64,000 nt of DNA, taken from contig JAGFNK010000174.1 in the NCBI GenBank assembly GCA_025769875.1, forward strand, positions 1-64,000, in the 5' to 3' direction. This DNA is from Russula earlei. Lineage: Eukaryota; Basidiomycota; Agaricomycetes; Russulales; Russulaceae. Under the pieces are notes generated by a model. That model did no database searches, had not been told where the DNA came from, and saw only the letters and a program-made list of their open reading frames with translations. The position numbers and the translations under genes are program-made. Shown piece after piece: positions 22,631-34,276 of the stretch; positions within the stretch are counted from its first letter, which is position 1, and every line of letters starts with the position of its first letter.

Positions 22631-24400
22631 AGTTCCCATCCTTGGTGGAAAGGGCACGATCTGACAGGTGCATGGGAATGATGAGAGGGATGTACCAGGC
22701 AATGTGAGGCAGCATCTGCTGCCAATTGGTCATGGCAATACTGGTGGGGCAGTGGACAGTACTTATTGAAGTGTCCAACCTTGCCACAATACTTGCATCG
22801 GTTCCTCTTCCTCCTCCCTTCTATCATGTTCAGTTGCTGAGGCTCAGGAATGAACTCAGCTGTCGCAGTAGATGCTTCTCCACTGCTGCTACAGGAGTGG
22901 TAGTAGATGGAGCTCTGGGGGGAAGGGTTTGGCAACACTTACGATCCTGCCCCTCCTCAAGGGTGCATACTGGACATGGTTTGGAGGACGTCAATCTCCT
23001 CCTCTGAATACCCTTGCACCGTCGTGGGTGCAGGGCTGGCTGGTACTGGTTCTGGGGTAGAGGTATCATACCCCTGAGTGATGTCTGCCAAAGGCAACTG
23101 AGGGACGAAGACAGGTAAAGGGGGAATGGGCTGCCCAGCCCGGTAGTTGGTGAGGAGTTCTTCAGCCCAGACACCTGGAGGGGTTTCCCCCTGGCTACAG
23201 CCCACTTCAATGAACTCTCAGCAACCTGAGTGTACTTTGGCTGCTGCCATTCTCTCCTTGGCTTCAGCCCCGCCTCTCTCTACTCCTTTCTTCTCAGCTA
23301 GGTATTTGCTGAGCTTGACGCGCAGCTGTTTCTCCTCTTCTTCGAGCACCTTATAGTTAGCTTCCAACATTTCTTGTTGGGTGTAAAGGTGGTCTAAGCG
23401 GTAGAGCTCTGCCTGCAGTCCATAGTCACCTAGCAGGTAGAGGGTCTGTCTCCAGCACCCTTCAAACTGCCTCTCTGTGTCGAAGCAGTCTAAATCGTGT
23501 TTGTGTTGGTCATAATTATAGAGGTTGTAACAAGGGGTGGCCTGGAGGATCTTGCCATAGTCTGCATGGCCTTCTCCGTTCTTCCCCCTTACTCTCGGCT
23601 CTCCCAAGGCAACATCATAGGCCACATACCTGGTTGGTTTGTTGCCCCAAGTCATACCATCAGGGATGTCAATCCCTGTATGGTGTCTGTCAGCGTCCCA
23701 TCGTACCCAAGGCTCTCCAGGGTGGGCAACCTGGTCAAGAGTGCTGGTAGGGGACATCACATCCCAGTCCCCAGGCTGAATGTCGACTTGGTCAGCAGGG
23801 GGTCCAAATTTGAGGGGATGCATGTCCACTACTCCTTCTCCAGTGCTGTGTTCATCCATTTCTTGGAAGAAGGTGAGGAGGGAAGCATCAGGAGTGGTGA
23901 TTTTAAGTGGCCCCTCTGCACCAGAGAGGTCAGATTGTGGAACAATTTCATTAGTGGGAGTTTGGGACATTTGTGAGTGACAATATGGGGGTGAGGAAAC
24001 AGAGGGCATCCCTTGCTGGATCCTTATAACCCATATGGCAGCAGGGTTCTTTCTGTGGTATTCCTCTATTAGTCTAGTCGCTTTGATGTTCTCAACTGAT
24101 TCCCAAGAGTCATGGGCATTAGAGTATCCTTCCCACCAGACTTGATACTCCAGTTGTTTCCTCCTTCCAGTTCGTCTCAAACCTAAAATTGTTGCTACTT
24201 CATATTCCTCTTCTCCTTCCACCAATTCTGCTTCTGGATTGGTGTAGTTGGCCCCATGCTCCTCTGTCTCCTTGTAAGGTGTCAATAAGGATGCATGAAA
24301 CACATTATGGATCCTCCAACGGCTAGGGAGATCCAATCTGTATGTCACCGGACTGATCACCTCTGTGATTTCAAAGGGCCCATATCATTTTGGGTGTAGT
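22631..24400 (-). pseudogene. Gypsy B: chromodomain and long C-terminal extension with CCHC knuckle
   Basis: Minus strand, reading from 24360. The end of the integrase (RLDLPSRWRIHNVFHASLL, the GPY/F-like module) is followed by a chromodomain (YEVATILGLRR, YQVWWEGY, then DSWESVENI) at about residues 50-105 of the open frame 23218-24360. Chromodomains direct integration to marked heterochromatin. A further 500-plus residues follow, ending near 22770-22810 in a zinc knuckle CKYCGKVGHFNKYC (CX2CX4HX4C). This is distinct from the gag knuckle near 29880. Frames change near 23205, so the extension is broken. Copia C1 interrupts the final part. Confidence 0.8.
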
Positions 24401-24601
24401 TTCACTGTAGGATGTGTTGTTTTTAGGTTGGTGCTGTCAAGCCATACCCTTTCTCCTTCTGATAAGGTTGGAAACTGCTTCTTTGCTTCCACATTAGGGA
24501 AGCGATCTTCATTGCTTCTTGTGCCTGTGATCTTGCTTCCTGGATTCGGACTTTCCAATTGTCTATTCTTGGTATCTTGCTTCCCCAGTTTGGCTGGTGT
24601 G

Positions 24602-25430
24602 TGTTACAAACCAAGGCCAGGTCCTGGCTGTAGATTGTCCTATTTCACTCAAGAGAGACCTTTCTCACTTTGCATTACCGACTCCCTTCCATTTTCTGGG
24701 CTATCCCTCCTGCGGTACAAGATATCACTATTGCAAAGGCACTATAACACGACCAGGCACCCGTTTCCTAATCGGGTAATCATCGCGTGGCAGCCACATG
24801 GCCACCCAGCCACCAAGGACCTGAAACAGCGGCACAAACTCTTAGAAACTGTTGCATAAATCATCTGACGTCATCAAGGCTCCAATGACATCATGGCTGA
24901 CTGAGCAACTCCACAATGACCTCATAGGCTCACTAAGCGCTCCACAGTGACATCATAATGATGTCATTGCTCCACAATGATCAGTAATGCGCTCAGTAAG
25001 CCTGAAACTTGACACAAGCAAGTTTATGCCTCTGTAGTCCTATTGGATGGTACCAAAGAGTCTAGAATAGTCCCAGTTCTTTGTAATCGACCCTGTACAC
25101 TGTATATAAGCCCCAATGAAGCATGGCAGTTGTCAGACTGTCCATTTGTGATACTCTCATCTTCCTGGGTACTCCCCTGTGACCGCTCAGTTTAAAGACT
25201 CCCCTCGCTCCCAAGGTCCTCTTCAACGACTGCCTTGTTTAAAGCCCTCTCGCTGCACTGGCCTCCAGTCTTCGCCTCTGCCTCCAGTTACACGTACCAG
25301 TCCCCATCTGGTACATTCTAGTCATTTGGCTCATCCTCTTGTTCAACGCCGCCTATGCCGCATACCATCTGTTCCAACCCTTGCCCACCTGCTCCTGAGT
25401 CCACACGGATCAGCAGTACGTGTCTTGACA
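24602..25430 (+). mobile_element. Solo LTR, family I
   Basis: 829 bp, TGTTACAAACC...GTGTCTTGACA, exact duplication gtgtg (24597-24601 and 25431-25435). TATA box gtatataag at 25101. Inserted antisense into Gypsy B between the chromodomain side and the integrase core. A second solo copy, inverted, spans 39366-41733. Confidence 0.93.
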
Positions 25431-25799
25431 GTGTGCCTTGGGTGTAAAGCCCATCCATAAGAAGAAAGGGGACTGCTTGGTTGTCTCTGAAACATTAGAG
25501 ATCATTGTGTATTGCACCAGAGGCAGCCAGTCCACCCAGTTGTCTTGTTGGTGGTTGCAAAAGATCCTGAATGATGTCTCCATCATCTGATTTGTTCTTT
25601 CTGATTGTCCATCTGTCTGGGGATGGTAGGCAGTGCTGATATTCTGTTTGATATGCAGCTGGTCGCAAAGTTCCCTAATAAACTTGGAACTTATTAGTTT
25701 GTTGCAATTGGATATGATCTTGCTTGGCACTCCCACAAAGGGGAATATCCTGTCCTTGTAGAGCTGTGCTAGCTCTTGTAAGGTGAGCCATATTGCTGG
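25431..25799 (-). pseudogene. Gypsy B integrase core, C-terminal part
   Basis: Minus strand. AQLYKDRIFPFVGVPSKI, then SSKFIRELC and STAYHPQTDGQSERTNQ, is the hallmark of the Ty3/Gypsy integrase core, including the catalytic Glu of SER and the preceding HPQTDGQ. The second Asp position (SDRGPQF in relatives) reads SNCNKL, so that catalytic residue is lost. Continues across the G insertion to 26219. Confidence 0.85.
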
Positions 25800-26218
25800 C
25801 CTTGGAACCATGTGCAGACCGCGCACGATGCGTGACGCTTGGCCTCCTCCCACACCTTGCCTCCTTCCTCGCGTCTCGTCCTCAGTCCTCACCACTGACC
25901 ACGTGCACACGCCATGCCTTGGCACACGCCACGCGTTCGCATCTCAGGCCTTTCACCATGGCCTCGACCGTCTCAACCAGTCTTGATTCTCTTTCATGCC
26001 TATCTCCCTTTCATGCCTTACAGTCTTCTTGAGTTCCCCTTACCTTCAGTCAGAAACTTCCGCACATGAGTGATCTTGCTCTCCTCTCCTCTCCTTCTCT
26101 TCTCCCTTCCTCCTCCTTACATTCCTCTTGCTCTTGGGTCAAGACAACCATCTTGGATTGCCATCCAGCCCCACAAACTCTGTGTGCCCTGGTTTGGCTT
26201 GCTTCACTCTTCTGCGTC
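25800..26218. repeat. G-family insertion in integrase
   Basis: About 420 bp that break the integrase frame between MDAEE and WLTLQELAQLY. The sequence around 25890-26040 (ccactgaccacgtgcacac, catggcctcgaccgtctcaac) is similar to 36960-37130 and 38650-38800. Boundaries and a duplication were not resolved. It is probably an LTR fragment. Confidence 0.6.
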
Positions 26219-26954
26219 CATCTCTTCCTTGCAAGGAAGCAGGATGACGCCTTTAGTACAATCATGGTTGGTGACAGTCAATATACAGTCATATCCTTTC
26301 AACTTCGGCAATTTGACCACAAAGTCCATGCTGACAGTCAAGAAGGGAGTAGCCCCTTCTTCTAATGGTATGGGATATAGGGGAGGTCGACTTGGATGAG
26401 TGTTGGACTTGTTACTTTGGCAAACTGCACATCCTTCCACATATCAATCGACAAAGTGCCTCATGGTGGGCCACCAGTAGTATTGCATCATTCCCAGTAA
26501 TGTTTTAGCTTTCCCTGGGTGTCCTGCTGTGGGACTGTCATGATACTGCTCCAGTAACATCCTGTGGGTTCCTTCATCGCCTGTAACCACCAATGCTTCA
26601 TTTTTCCACCATAGGCTATGTCACTTCTCCAATTGGTGTCTCTGTACCCAATCGAGTAACTTTAGTTGGTGTCTTTCTTCTCCTTGTTGGTTCATTATCT
26701 GTTCTTCCAATGCAATGGTATGCATTACTCAGATAAAAAGGTGGTCAGGTAGTGCGTCCACTTCTTCTTTATCCCCTTGTCCATCATCAAGGTCAGGTCT
26801 CCTGGACAGGGCATCTGCTTTATTCCTTGCCCCTGCCTGGTGCTTCAGCTCCAAGTCGAAGTCTGCCAAGAAGGTAATGTATCTTGCCACTCAACCATTT
26901 ATATGCTGAGGGTGTCGATAATGCAACAGGTTTGCATGGTCTGTATAGACCACC
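26219..26954 (-). pseudogene. Gypsy B: RNase H end and integrase zinc-binding region
   Basis: Minus strand. VYTDHANLLHYRHPQHINGR-like text followed by KADALSRRPDLDDGQGDK closes the RNase H/connection region at 26954-26740. CAVCQSNKSNTHPSRPPLYP begins the integrase HHCC-to-core transition, and SMDFVVKLPKLKGYDCILT holds the first catalytic Asp. LTR-A copy d interrupts just upstream. Confidence 0.8.
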
Positions 26955-27819
26955 TGTCAAGACTCACTGTTGAACTATCCAGTTCAAGAGCGAGGGGTAA
27001 GCTCGAAGACAAGTCGATAGACGTCCAAGACCGCGTGGGCAAAGAGTAGAGTCCAGAGTAGTAACAAATACCAGAGAGGTACTGTTACTGTGAGAGTAGA
27101 GCAGTCATGCAGAGAAGAGGCCAGGATAGTCACAAGGGGATGGTCCTTAAAGGAGTATCCCAGGGATAGAGAGTGCCATAAACAAATGGACAGTCTGAGG
27201 ACTGTCCGCTACTTTATTGAGTGCTTATATACTACAAGAGAACTGCTAAATAGGGAACAAGTTATAACCTTGTTATCAAGCACCTTGGAGTGATGAGTAA
27301 GGAGTCAGAGTACGCTTACTGAGCATGCTCAGTCATGCTCAGTAAGCTGCTGAGTAAGAAGGTTCCTTTTGATGAGTAAGAGCCTTCACTGTCCATGTGT
27401 TCACTGCTTTTAGTACACGTGCAAACACCTGAGTCATTTCCTGTTAGTTAGTTTAGGGCCGGTCATTTGAGGACTTGTAGTCTGGTTAGAGGAATAGTGT
27501 TATTCTATAAGGCCTCTTATATAGTTCTATTAGGGTCCTTAAAGTCAACTGTAATATTTCTATTAAGGTCCCTAGTATTGCCTTATAGTTTGTTCTATGG
27601 TTATTAGAGTTAGTCTAATAACGCGTTGCAGGGTCTTTGGTACTGTGTTAGTGTCTATTGTAGAGCACTTATAGTCGTCCTAAAGGGTCCCTAGGAAGGT
27701 CCTAGTATTGTCTTTTATTGCCGTTTTGCTCGAGTGAACAGGGTAACACCATAGAGGCTGGGTTTCCTCCTATAAGGAAGGGTCCTTCAAGGGCCCTCTC
27801 CGGAGAATGGTTCATGGCA
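26955..27819 (-). mobile_element. Solo LTR, family A, copy d (internally deleted)
   Basis: Ends TGTCAAGACTC and GGTTCATGGCA, exact duplication ccacc (26950-26954 and 27820-27824). 865 bp, about 97 bp shorter than other copies because the block around the tgtatgtcaattgtgcc segment is missing near 27725. Confidence 0.92.
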
Positions 27820-29300
27820 CCACCACCTTATGCTTTGCTCCCATGAGCAGGTGCCTCCAATGCTTCAAGGCTTGCACCATGGCTAAGAACTCTTTGTCCC
27901 ATATGTCATAGTTCTTTTCTGCTTGTTTCAAGGCTGCAGAGAAGTAGCCTATCGGCCTTCTCTTTCCTTGTTTGTCCTTCTGAAATAGCACTGCTCCAAT
28001 CGCATAGTTGGACGCATCTACTTCCAGCTCAAAGGGTCACTCCTCATCAGGATGGAGCAGGATTGGGTTGGAAGATACTATCTGGATAAGTCATTCCAGA
28101 GCATCTTTGCATTCTTGGGTCCATTCAAATGGCACCCCTTTCTTTGTCAAGGCGATAATGGGTTGAGCAATGTGACTGAACCCTCGAATGAAAGCCCTAT
28201 TGTAACTGAGGACTCCCATGACTTTGCGTATTTCATGTACATCCTTGATTTCCCTAGGCCAGTCCGTGATTCCTCAGACCTTGGAGGCCTCAATCTTCAT
28301 CTTCCCTTCGTCTATGTCCCACCCCAGCATGGTTAGTTTCTGTACCATGAACTGGCACTTCTTGGGTTTCAGGAAGTATGACTTCTTCTGCATCAGCATG
28401 AGTAGCTCGCTGATACATTGCTCATGGATTTCTAGTTGTTTGGGACTGTCCCCTGTGGCAATTCCAAAGTCATCCAGATAGTTGACAGTGTATTCTGCCC
28501 ATCGGTCCAGCCAGTCACCAAAGTCTCTTCTCATCAGCCTAGTAAAGAAGGCTGGTGCATTCTTGAGCCCAAAATACATGACGTTGGGCAGGTAGGTTCC
28601 ATATGGCATCTTGAAGGCTGCTTTCCCTCAAAGTCTTTCCACCTCTTGTTCCAGATGTGGTAAAGGTTCATTGTCTTGTCTGGTCCACTGATTTAGTCGC
28701 CAATAGTCTACAATGATCCTCTTCTCCTTGCTCTCCTTCTTGCCAATGAAGAAAACTGGAGATGTGTAGCTGGATGGACCCGGAGTGATGTATCACTTTT
28801 CTACTTCATCAGCTAGGAATTTCTTGAGGTATTCTTGTTCATCTCATGTTAGGGGGTACGCTTTGCAGTTTAGCTCCTTTGGTGCATCAGGTAACAGCTC
28901 TATCTGCATGTCTGGTTCCCTTGGTGGTGGGAACCTCTGGGACTTCTCTTCTGAGAAGACATCTGCAAAGCGGTGGAATCACTTTGGAACATTGGCAAGG
29001 GGGTCCTCTCCTTCCTGTGGTTCAATTGACTGTTGGGCCCATCTCTGAGCAATAGTCGTCTTCTGTAGGTAAATGGCTTCCCCTTTCTTCAATTGTCGGC
29101 TTTCATCTCTTGCTTGCTTTTGGATATTTGCGACATAGAGATCTAGGTACTTGTATTGAGCAGTCTCAATCTGTACTGCTCCTTCCATCAGCTGTCCTTT
29201 CTTCCAGTTGATAGTGGGGTCAAACTCATATAGGAAGGGATATCCCAGGATGACCCAATCCGTTCCTAAATCTGTGAGGTAGAACTTTTGCAAGCTCTCC
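27820..29300 (-). pseudogene. Gypsy B reverse transcriptase and RNase H
   Basis: Minus strand. RT catalytic box YTVNYLDDFGIATGD (YLDD) is at about 28475-28500, preceded by MPYGTYLPNVMYFGLKNAPA (relatives: MPFGLxNAPxxFQ). RNase H-like text is at 28020-27880 (DASNYAIGAVLFQKD, then NYDIWDKEFLAMVQALK). Upstream, 28979-29293 reads LGTDWVILGYPFLYEFDPTINW, the post-protease linker typical of basidiomycete Gypsy elements. Frames are disrupted at least twice (near 28620 and 28795). Confidence 0.85.
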
Positions 29301-29374
29301 TTCTCCTTGTATTGGACACAATGCCAGCAGTAATGGGTGAGTTCCCCTTGCTTATTCTGGGTTCCATCGATGTT

Positions 29375-29570
29375 TCATACTACCATGGGTTCATGTAGTT
29401 CTTGTTTCCCAATCTTCAGTCTTTTCCAAGCTGAGTGATCAATGAAGTTTTCTGTTGCTCCACTGTCTGGCAGAGCAGATTCCTTGGCCGTTGTGTGTGC
29501 AGTGATGAAAGTAAATGGAATATTCATAGCATTCAGTCTTCTAATGTACACTTGCAACACACTATTCTTC
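29375..29570 (-). pseudogene. Gypsy B aspartic protease
   Basis: Minus strand. The retropepsin motif is present as LPDSGATENFIDHSAW (DSGA). It lies between the gag knuckle and the RT as expected for gag-PR-RT order. Confidence 0.8.
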
Positions 29571-29598
29571 CTAAGCCAGGCTGTCGACTTAGGTGTTC

Positions 29599-30574
29599 CT
29601 AAAAACCCTGTTCCATCAGTTCTTCCAATAAGTCCTCCTTCTGTTTGGTGGACATCTTCTTTATGGACACAGAGGAGGAGCTCTTGTTATAGGTAGGAGG
29701 AGGAGATGTGGATCGTCCAGAGACAGTGCTTTCATTTCCACTGTCCCCTGAGTTGTCCTCCTTTTCTGTTTCCAGAGCTCGAGCTTTTCCTTTGTCCCTT
29801 GGGTTACTTGATTTCTTTTTGACTCTGTCCTTGTCAGGACAGTTCCAGCTGATATGCCCTGCTTTCTTGCAGATGAAGCATTTCCCTTCTGCTAGCAGTT
29901 TCTTCTTCTCCTCTGTCAGAGGAGAACATTGCTTGGTCCTTGCTGCATCAGTGGATACCGAGTCCACTTCCATAGCATTCGGGTCTCTTTGGTTTCACCT
30001 TTTCCCAGCTTGTAGGGATTTCATGCAATTCTCCCTGGTGGTCAACGATCCACCTCCAGATCCAATATTAGCTTTCATAAGCTGGTCTCTGGCCTGTTCT
30101 TCCATAGCAGCATTGATCCATGCTTGCAGATCATTGATGGCAGGTATGTCTCTGACTGGTCGATTGTAGATTTATCACACCAGCCAGGTGATTAGTCCAG
30201 CCTTATAGGCTTTGACTGCTCCTGGTGAATTCTGGTCCCATCCTGCTTTACTGAGCAGAACAAGGAATTTGCTGGTATAATCATCCAGCGATGCTGCTTT
30301 ATACATGTACAATTGTTGTAGCTCCATGAAAGCATCTTCAGGCTCTGTGGTGTCTTTGAATTCTCTGAAGAAGTCATCCACAAATTTGGTCCAAAAGAGG
30401 ATGTCAGTTGGATCCAGCTGCACAGGTGCATAGGGAGATGGTGGGTCCCCATTTCTTTTTGCTTCTACCAGGTTGGTTTGGTTGACCACCCATTCATGCA
30501 CCTTCTCTCCTTTGATGTAGGTGAGAGCTAGGGCTACTCGCTTCATTGGAATAGTCATGGTTGGGTTGTCACTG
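29599..30574 (-). pseudogene. Gypsy B gag, N-terminus missing
   Basis: Minus strand. The retrotransposon-gag domain (ALTYIKGEKVHEWV, FREFKDTTEPEDAF, then a DDYTSKFLVLLSKAGW motif) is at 30560-30200. A CCHC knuckle CFICKKAGHISWNC is near 29880-29840. A frame break occurs near 30000-30175. Upstream residues are lost at the junction with palindrome 2; the few codons preceding NPTMTIP in the open frame come from terminus D and not from gag. Confidence 0.85.
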
Positions 30575-31256
30575 TTACTGTCGTTTTCATGTGACCTTGC
30601 ACTTGCCATTTTTGGATGTCATTTCAAGTGCAAAATTAAAACTGCTATATCTCAACAGTTTCTCAACAGATTGCCTTGAAACTTTGACAGTAGAACCTTA
30701 GACACTGTATCTAGGTGCAGATAAAATATGGGAGCCTAATATCCAGTTCTTGACATGTCAATTTTTGGGTGCTGACATGAGTGCAACACTTTGAACTGCC
30801 ATATCTCAACTGTTTCTCAATCAATTTCCTTGAAACTTCGACAGTGGGATCTCATGTACTGTATCTAGGTGCAGCCCAAGAGTTGGGGTCTAATTCCAAG
30901 TTCTTGAAGTTTCGACTTTTGTGTGCAATCTGAGTGTGAAATTTCGAACTGCCATATCTCAGATGTTTCTCAATAGATCACCTTGAAACTTGGACAGTAG
31001 AGCCTTATATACTGTATCTAGGTGCAACTAAAATATGGGAGCCTAATATTCAGTTTTTGAAATTTCGATTTTTGGGTGCCAATCTGTGTGCGAAATTTTG
31101 AACTGCCATATCTCAACCATTTCTCAATGGATTGCCTTGAAACTTGGACAGTAGAACCTTGTGTACTGTATCTAGATGCAGCCAAATTATGGGTTTCACT
31201 CGTTTGAATTTGGGGTGCTGACCCCAAGCATGACAAAATTACATTATTGCTACAGC
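30575..31256 (+). repeat. Terminus D, palindrome 2 left arm
   Basis: Same order of about four 155-bp units as 5432-6107, roughly 90-95% identical by eye. The inner end has the related hairpin ttggggtgctgaccccaa. Confidence 0.85.
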
Positions 31257-31386
31257 CCAACACATGACACGGAGGTATTCTTTTGATTACAATGCAGGTA
31301 GAAGACTGCACAACATATCACCCATGACTGAGGACTCAGATGTCCCTGACTGATGATTGCTACCCAGGCAGGATAGATTGTGCCAA

Positions 31387-32025
31387 TCAACCCACGGCCT
31401 GTGTCCTCCCCAGTCTCATGTTCGTAGCCATGGGCTGACCGCTCACAGGGTGTGCAAGATCCGCAAGGTGTGCCTCGCGCATGCGCAGCAACAGCTGTGT
31501 CAAGAAGGCCAGGGTGACAACATTGTCCCTGGCACTGACCCCACTCGTGGCACTAACGCCGAGCCCAGACTCGGGGGCAGCATCGGAGTAGCGCTCCCAC
31601 AGTGTGTAGAGTGAGAGGATCTCCTGCAATCATCGCAACAGTGGGAAGCAACATGTGCCGGCCGACTACGAAGCCAACAAAGTCCTGCTGCAGCACGAGT
31701 GCGGGGTTTGGTGCATGCTGCCAATGTTTGTGTGTGAGGAGCGGCAGGGAGGGGGCGTGTGCGCCACAGATTGCGCTTGGATCGCGTCGTGCGTCTTGTC
31801 ATTCAGCACGAGTGTGAGGTAGATCGCGGTGATGGCGATCATGTGTGGTGGGTAGAGGAGGCAGAGCTCGGAGCGGTACATGTCATTGATGATGAACCTG
31901 TCAAAGTTTGAACATGCCATGTTCGGCCAGTTTTCTTTTGCGGTTTGGAGAGTGGGGGGGAGGGAGGAGTAGGAGATGATGACGTGCCATGCTGTTTGTA
32001 GGGGCCCTTCCCCGAGCTCAAGTCT
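31387..32025 (-). pseudogene. Cyclin C 3' half, inverted copy in left arm
   Basis: Minus-strand duplicate of 34573-35211. It contains MYRSELCLLYPPHMIAIT (second cyclin fold), an AIQ..SVAHTPP linker and the C-terminal TLAFLTQLL-type helix ending LGRTQAVG. It keeps Tyr-Arg where the right-arm copy has Tyr-His. It lacks 5' exons, because the arm stops inside the text that in the right arm precedes LELGEGPLQTAWH. Non-functional by truncation. Confidence 0.8.
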
Positions 32026-32028
32026 CCG

Positions 32029-32212
32029 ATGGCGACTGACTTCTGGGCAAGCTCACACAAGTAAGCTCCGTCCTCAATGCCCTATATTCTGATCCTATTC
32101 AAACCTTTCTTGTCGATGCAAAGGCTGGATAGTGGATCGTGCCATGCTCAAGCAAGCATTGAATCTAGACAATCAATAGTCAGGTAACCCTGAGCATATT
32201 AATATTCGATGG
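32029..32212 (+). pseudogene. Cyclin C 5' exons 1-2 (SSN8-like)
   Basis: ATG at 32030 reads MATDFWASSH, the well-known N-terminus of C-type cyclins. A GT-AG intron follows (about 32061-32124, gtaagctccg...gatgcaaag), then WIVDRAMLKQALNLDNQ, a TAG stop, and NPEHINIRWI. Cyclin C is the partner of CDK8 (Srb10) in the Mediator kinase module in the nucleus. The stop and the abrupt switch at about 32213 to antisense cytochrome c peroxidase show this is a captured fragment. Confidence 0.85.
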
Positions 32213-33080
32213 ATTGTACCCCATGTGGTAGAAGATCTGAAAACAGAGCATCATTATAAATCATAGAAGCCAGGACAATATCACTCACAGCCTGGAGGTG
32301 GTCCTGACCCTGATATGCATCAGGTAGATGACCATCTGGGGTCACGTCCTTGGCAAAGCCATCGATGCAACTGGGACACCACGGGATCTTAGGGCCGCCC
32401 ATTTCCTGCTTGGAGATGAGCTATCTCAATCCACCAGTAACCACCTGGATAGCAGCAACACCTGCGAGAGTCCAAAAATTACTGTAGCTAATCCACTCCA
32501 TTATAGCACGAGTGATTGGAAGACCATTGTTAGCATCATTGAGGGATTCAGGGGTGAAATGCATGGTGGCATAGTTGCTATTCTCATGTATGTATCAGAC
32601 ATGACACAGATACATGGTTAGGACTGCACCTGCCACCAGTCTTAGTTTCATTATCATAGGTGCCAGCACTGTGCCACGCGAGACGGAGGAGGACAGGACC
32701 AAAACAGCCATCTGGTTGAAAGTAATGAGCGAGGGGGTGGTGTATAAAGATATGGATATGTGGCAAGAAGTACCATCATAATTGCCAGCGTTGTCAAATT
32801 TTTGTGCAATTTTGTTATACACTTTTGTTGGGGTGAATTTAAGAGCAGACTTGGCTGACTGCGTACCAGACTTCACAGTAGTTGCAGCAGTGTCCAAAGA
32901 ACTGTATACATGATAGCTGAGGCCTCCTATGAGAGCGAGACCAACAGTTGCATAGAGGGCAGTAGGCAGTATTTGAGGACTCTTGAGGGGTCTCTGTGGA
33001 GTATTTTCAAAGGAGGAACGAAAAGAGGGAGCGGGGACCTTCAATATGTCAAGTCCGCAGAGTTCCCACACATTTTCCAT
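32213..33080 (-). pseudogene. Cytochrome c peroxidase fragment (CCP1-like)
   Basis: Minus strand, with at least three GT-AG introns (about 32754-32817, 32580-32632, 32257-32308). The N-terminal region has SFRSSFENTPQR, then a hydrophobic segment ALYATVGLALIGGLSYHVY as in the mitochondrial presequence and membrane anchor. Exon 2 holds the distal haem pocket [16 protein letters not shown] (Arg-Trp-His present). Exon 3 has MGGPKIPWCP and DVTPDGHLPDAYQGQDHL. The last exon begins IFYHMGYN and then leaves the family, so the proximal-histidine half is missing. An in-frame TAG follows VVTGGLR. Known function: H2O2 detoxification with cytochrome c in the mitochondrial intermembrane space. This copy is dead. 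Confidence 0.88.
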
Positions 33081-33099
33081 TTCAGCAGCTTATGCCATG

Positions 33100-33314
33100 C
33101 CTTCCCCCCGACCAGTAATCGTGATGTTAGGGTTAGGCAAACGCTTGATGCTGCATCAGCGTGTGATCACCACCGCCATGGCCTTTTTCAGGTGGTTCTA
33201 CATCAAAAACTTGTGCTGCGAGACGGACCCCTTCATGGTGATAGCCGCGTGCTGCTACGTTGCCACAAAGACAGAAGAATCTCCTGTCCATATCAAGAAT
33301 ATCATCTCCGAATC
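33100..33314 (+). pseudogene. Cyclin C middle exon
   Basis: Plus strand. GKRLMLHQRVITTAMAFFRW, then CETDPFMVIAACCYVATKTE and ESPVHIKNIISES, is the first cyclin fold of cyclin C. It continues the INIRWI of 32212 after the antisense peroxidase insert. It is interrupted at 33314 by LTR-A copy e. Confidence 0.85.
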
Positions 33315-34276
33315 TGTCATGAACCATTCCCCGGGGAGGACCCTTGAAGGACCCTCCCTTATAGGAGGAAACCCAGCCTCTATGATGCCACCCTGTTCAC
33401 ACGAGCAAAAGGGGTGAGTAGAGGTGTCCACAATATCGCGCGCGCATTGTTGCGCGAGCGATTCTCGGCACAATCGACATACAGCAAGCCCCACTTAAAG
33501 GCAACCCTTCTAGCAACTAAGGACAGTATTAGAGCCTTCCTAAGGACCATTTGGAACGACCCTAGGAACTCTAACAATAGGTACTAACCTAGTATCAAAA
33601 GCCCTACAACGCGTTATTAGACCAACTCTAATAACTATAGAACGAACTATAAGGCAACACTAAGGACCTTAATAGAAGTATTAGGGTCGACTCTAAGGAC
33701 CCTAATAGAACTATATAAGGGCCTTATAAGATAACACTATTCCATAACCAAACTACAAGTCCTCAAATGACCGGCCCTAAACTAACTAACAGGAAATGAA
33801 TCAGGTGCTTGCACGTGTACTAAAGCAGTGAACACGTGGACAATGGAAGCTCTTACTCATCAAGAGAAGCTTCTTACTCAGCAGCTTACTGAGCATGACT
33901 GAGCATGCTCAGTAAGCGTCCTCCGACTTCTTACTCATCACTCTATTGTGCTTGATAACAAGGTTATGACTTGTTCCCTATTTAGCAACTCTCTTGTAGT
34001 ATATAAGCGCTCAATAAAGTAGCGGACAGTCCTCAGACTGTCCATTTGTTTACGGCACTCTCCATCCCTGGGATACTCCTTTAAGGACCGTCCCCTTGTG
34101 ACCACTCTGGCCTCTTCCCTGCGTAATTGTTCTACTCTCACAGTAACAATACCTCTTTGGTATTTGTTACTACTCTGGGTCCTACTCCTTGCCCACGCCG
34201 TCTTGGACGTCTACCGACTCGTCTTCGAGCTTATCCCTCGCTCTTGAACTGGATAGTTCAACAGTGAGTCTTGACA
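33315..34276 (+). mobile_element. Solo LTR, family A, copy e
   Basis: 962 bp, TGTCATGAACC...AGTCTTGACA, exact duplication gaatc (33310-33314 and 34277-34281). It retains the most CpG dinucleotides of the copies (for example atatcgcgcgcgcattg), suggesting it is young or little methylated. Confidence 0.95.

Larger units (their letters stand above)
16936..30574 (-). mobile_element. Chromodomain Gypsy element B, 3' part, with four nested insertions
   Basis: A reverse-strand Ty3/Gypsy element. On the plus strand the order is 3' LTR (16936-17554), polypurine tract, post-chromodomain tail, chromodomain, integrase, RNase H, RT, protease, CCHC and gag. Nested insertions are Copia C1 (17938-22630), a solo LTR I (24602-25430), a G-family piece (about 25800-26218) and LTR-A copy d (26955-27819). 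Gag is cut at 30574, exactly at the tip of palindrome 2. The 5' LTR and gag start are not found beyond it. A solo copy of its LTR is at 49710-50329. Confidence 0.9.
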
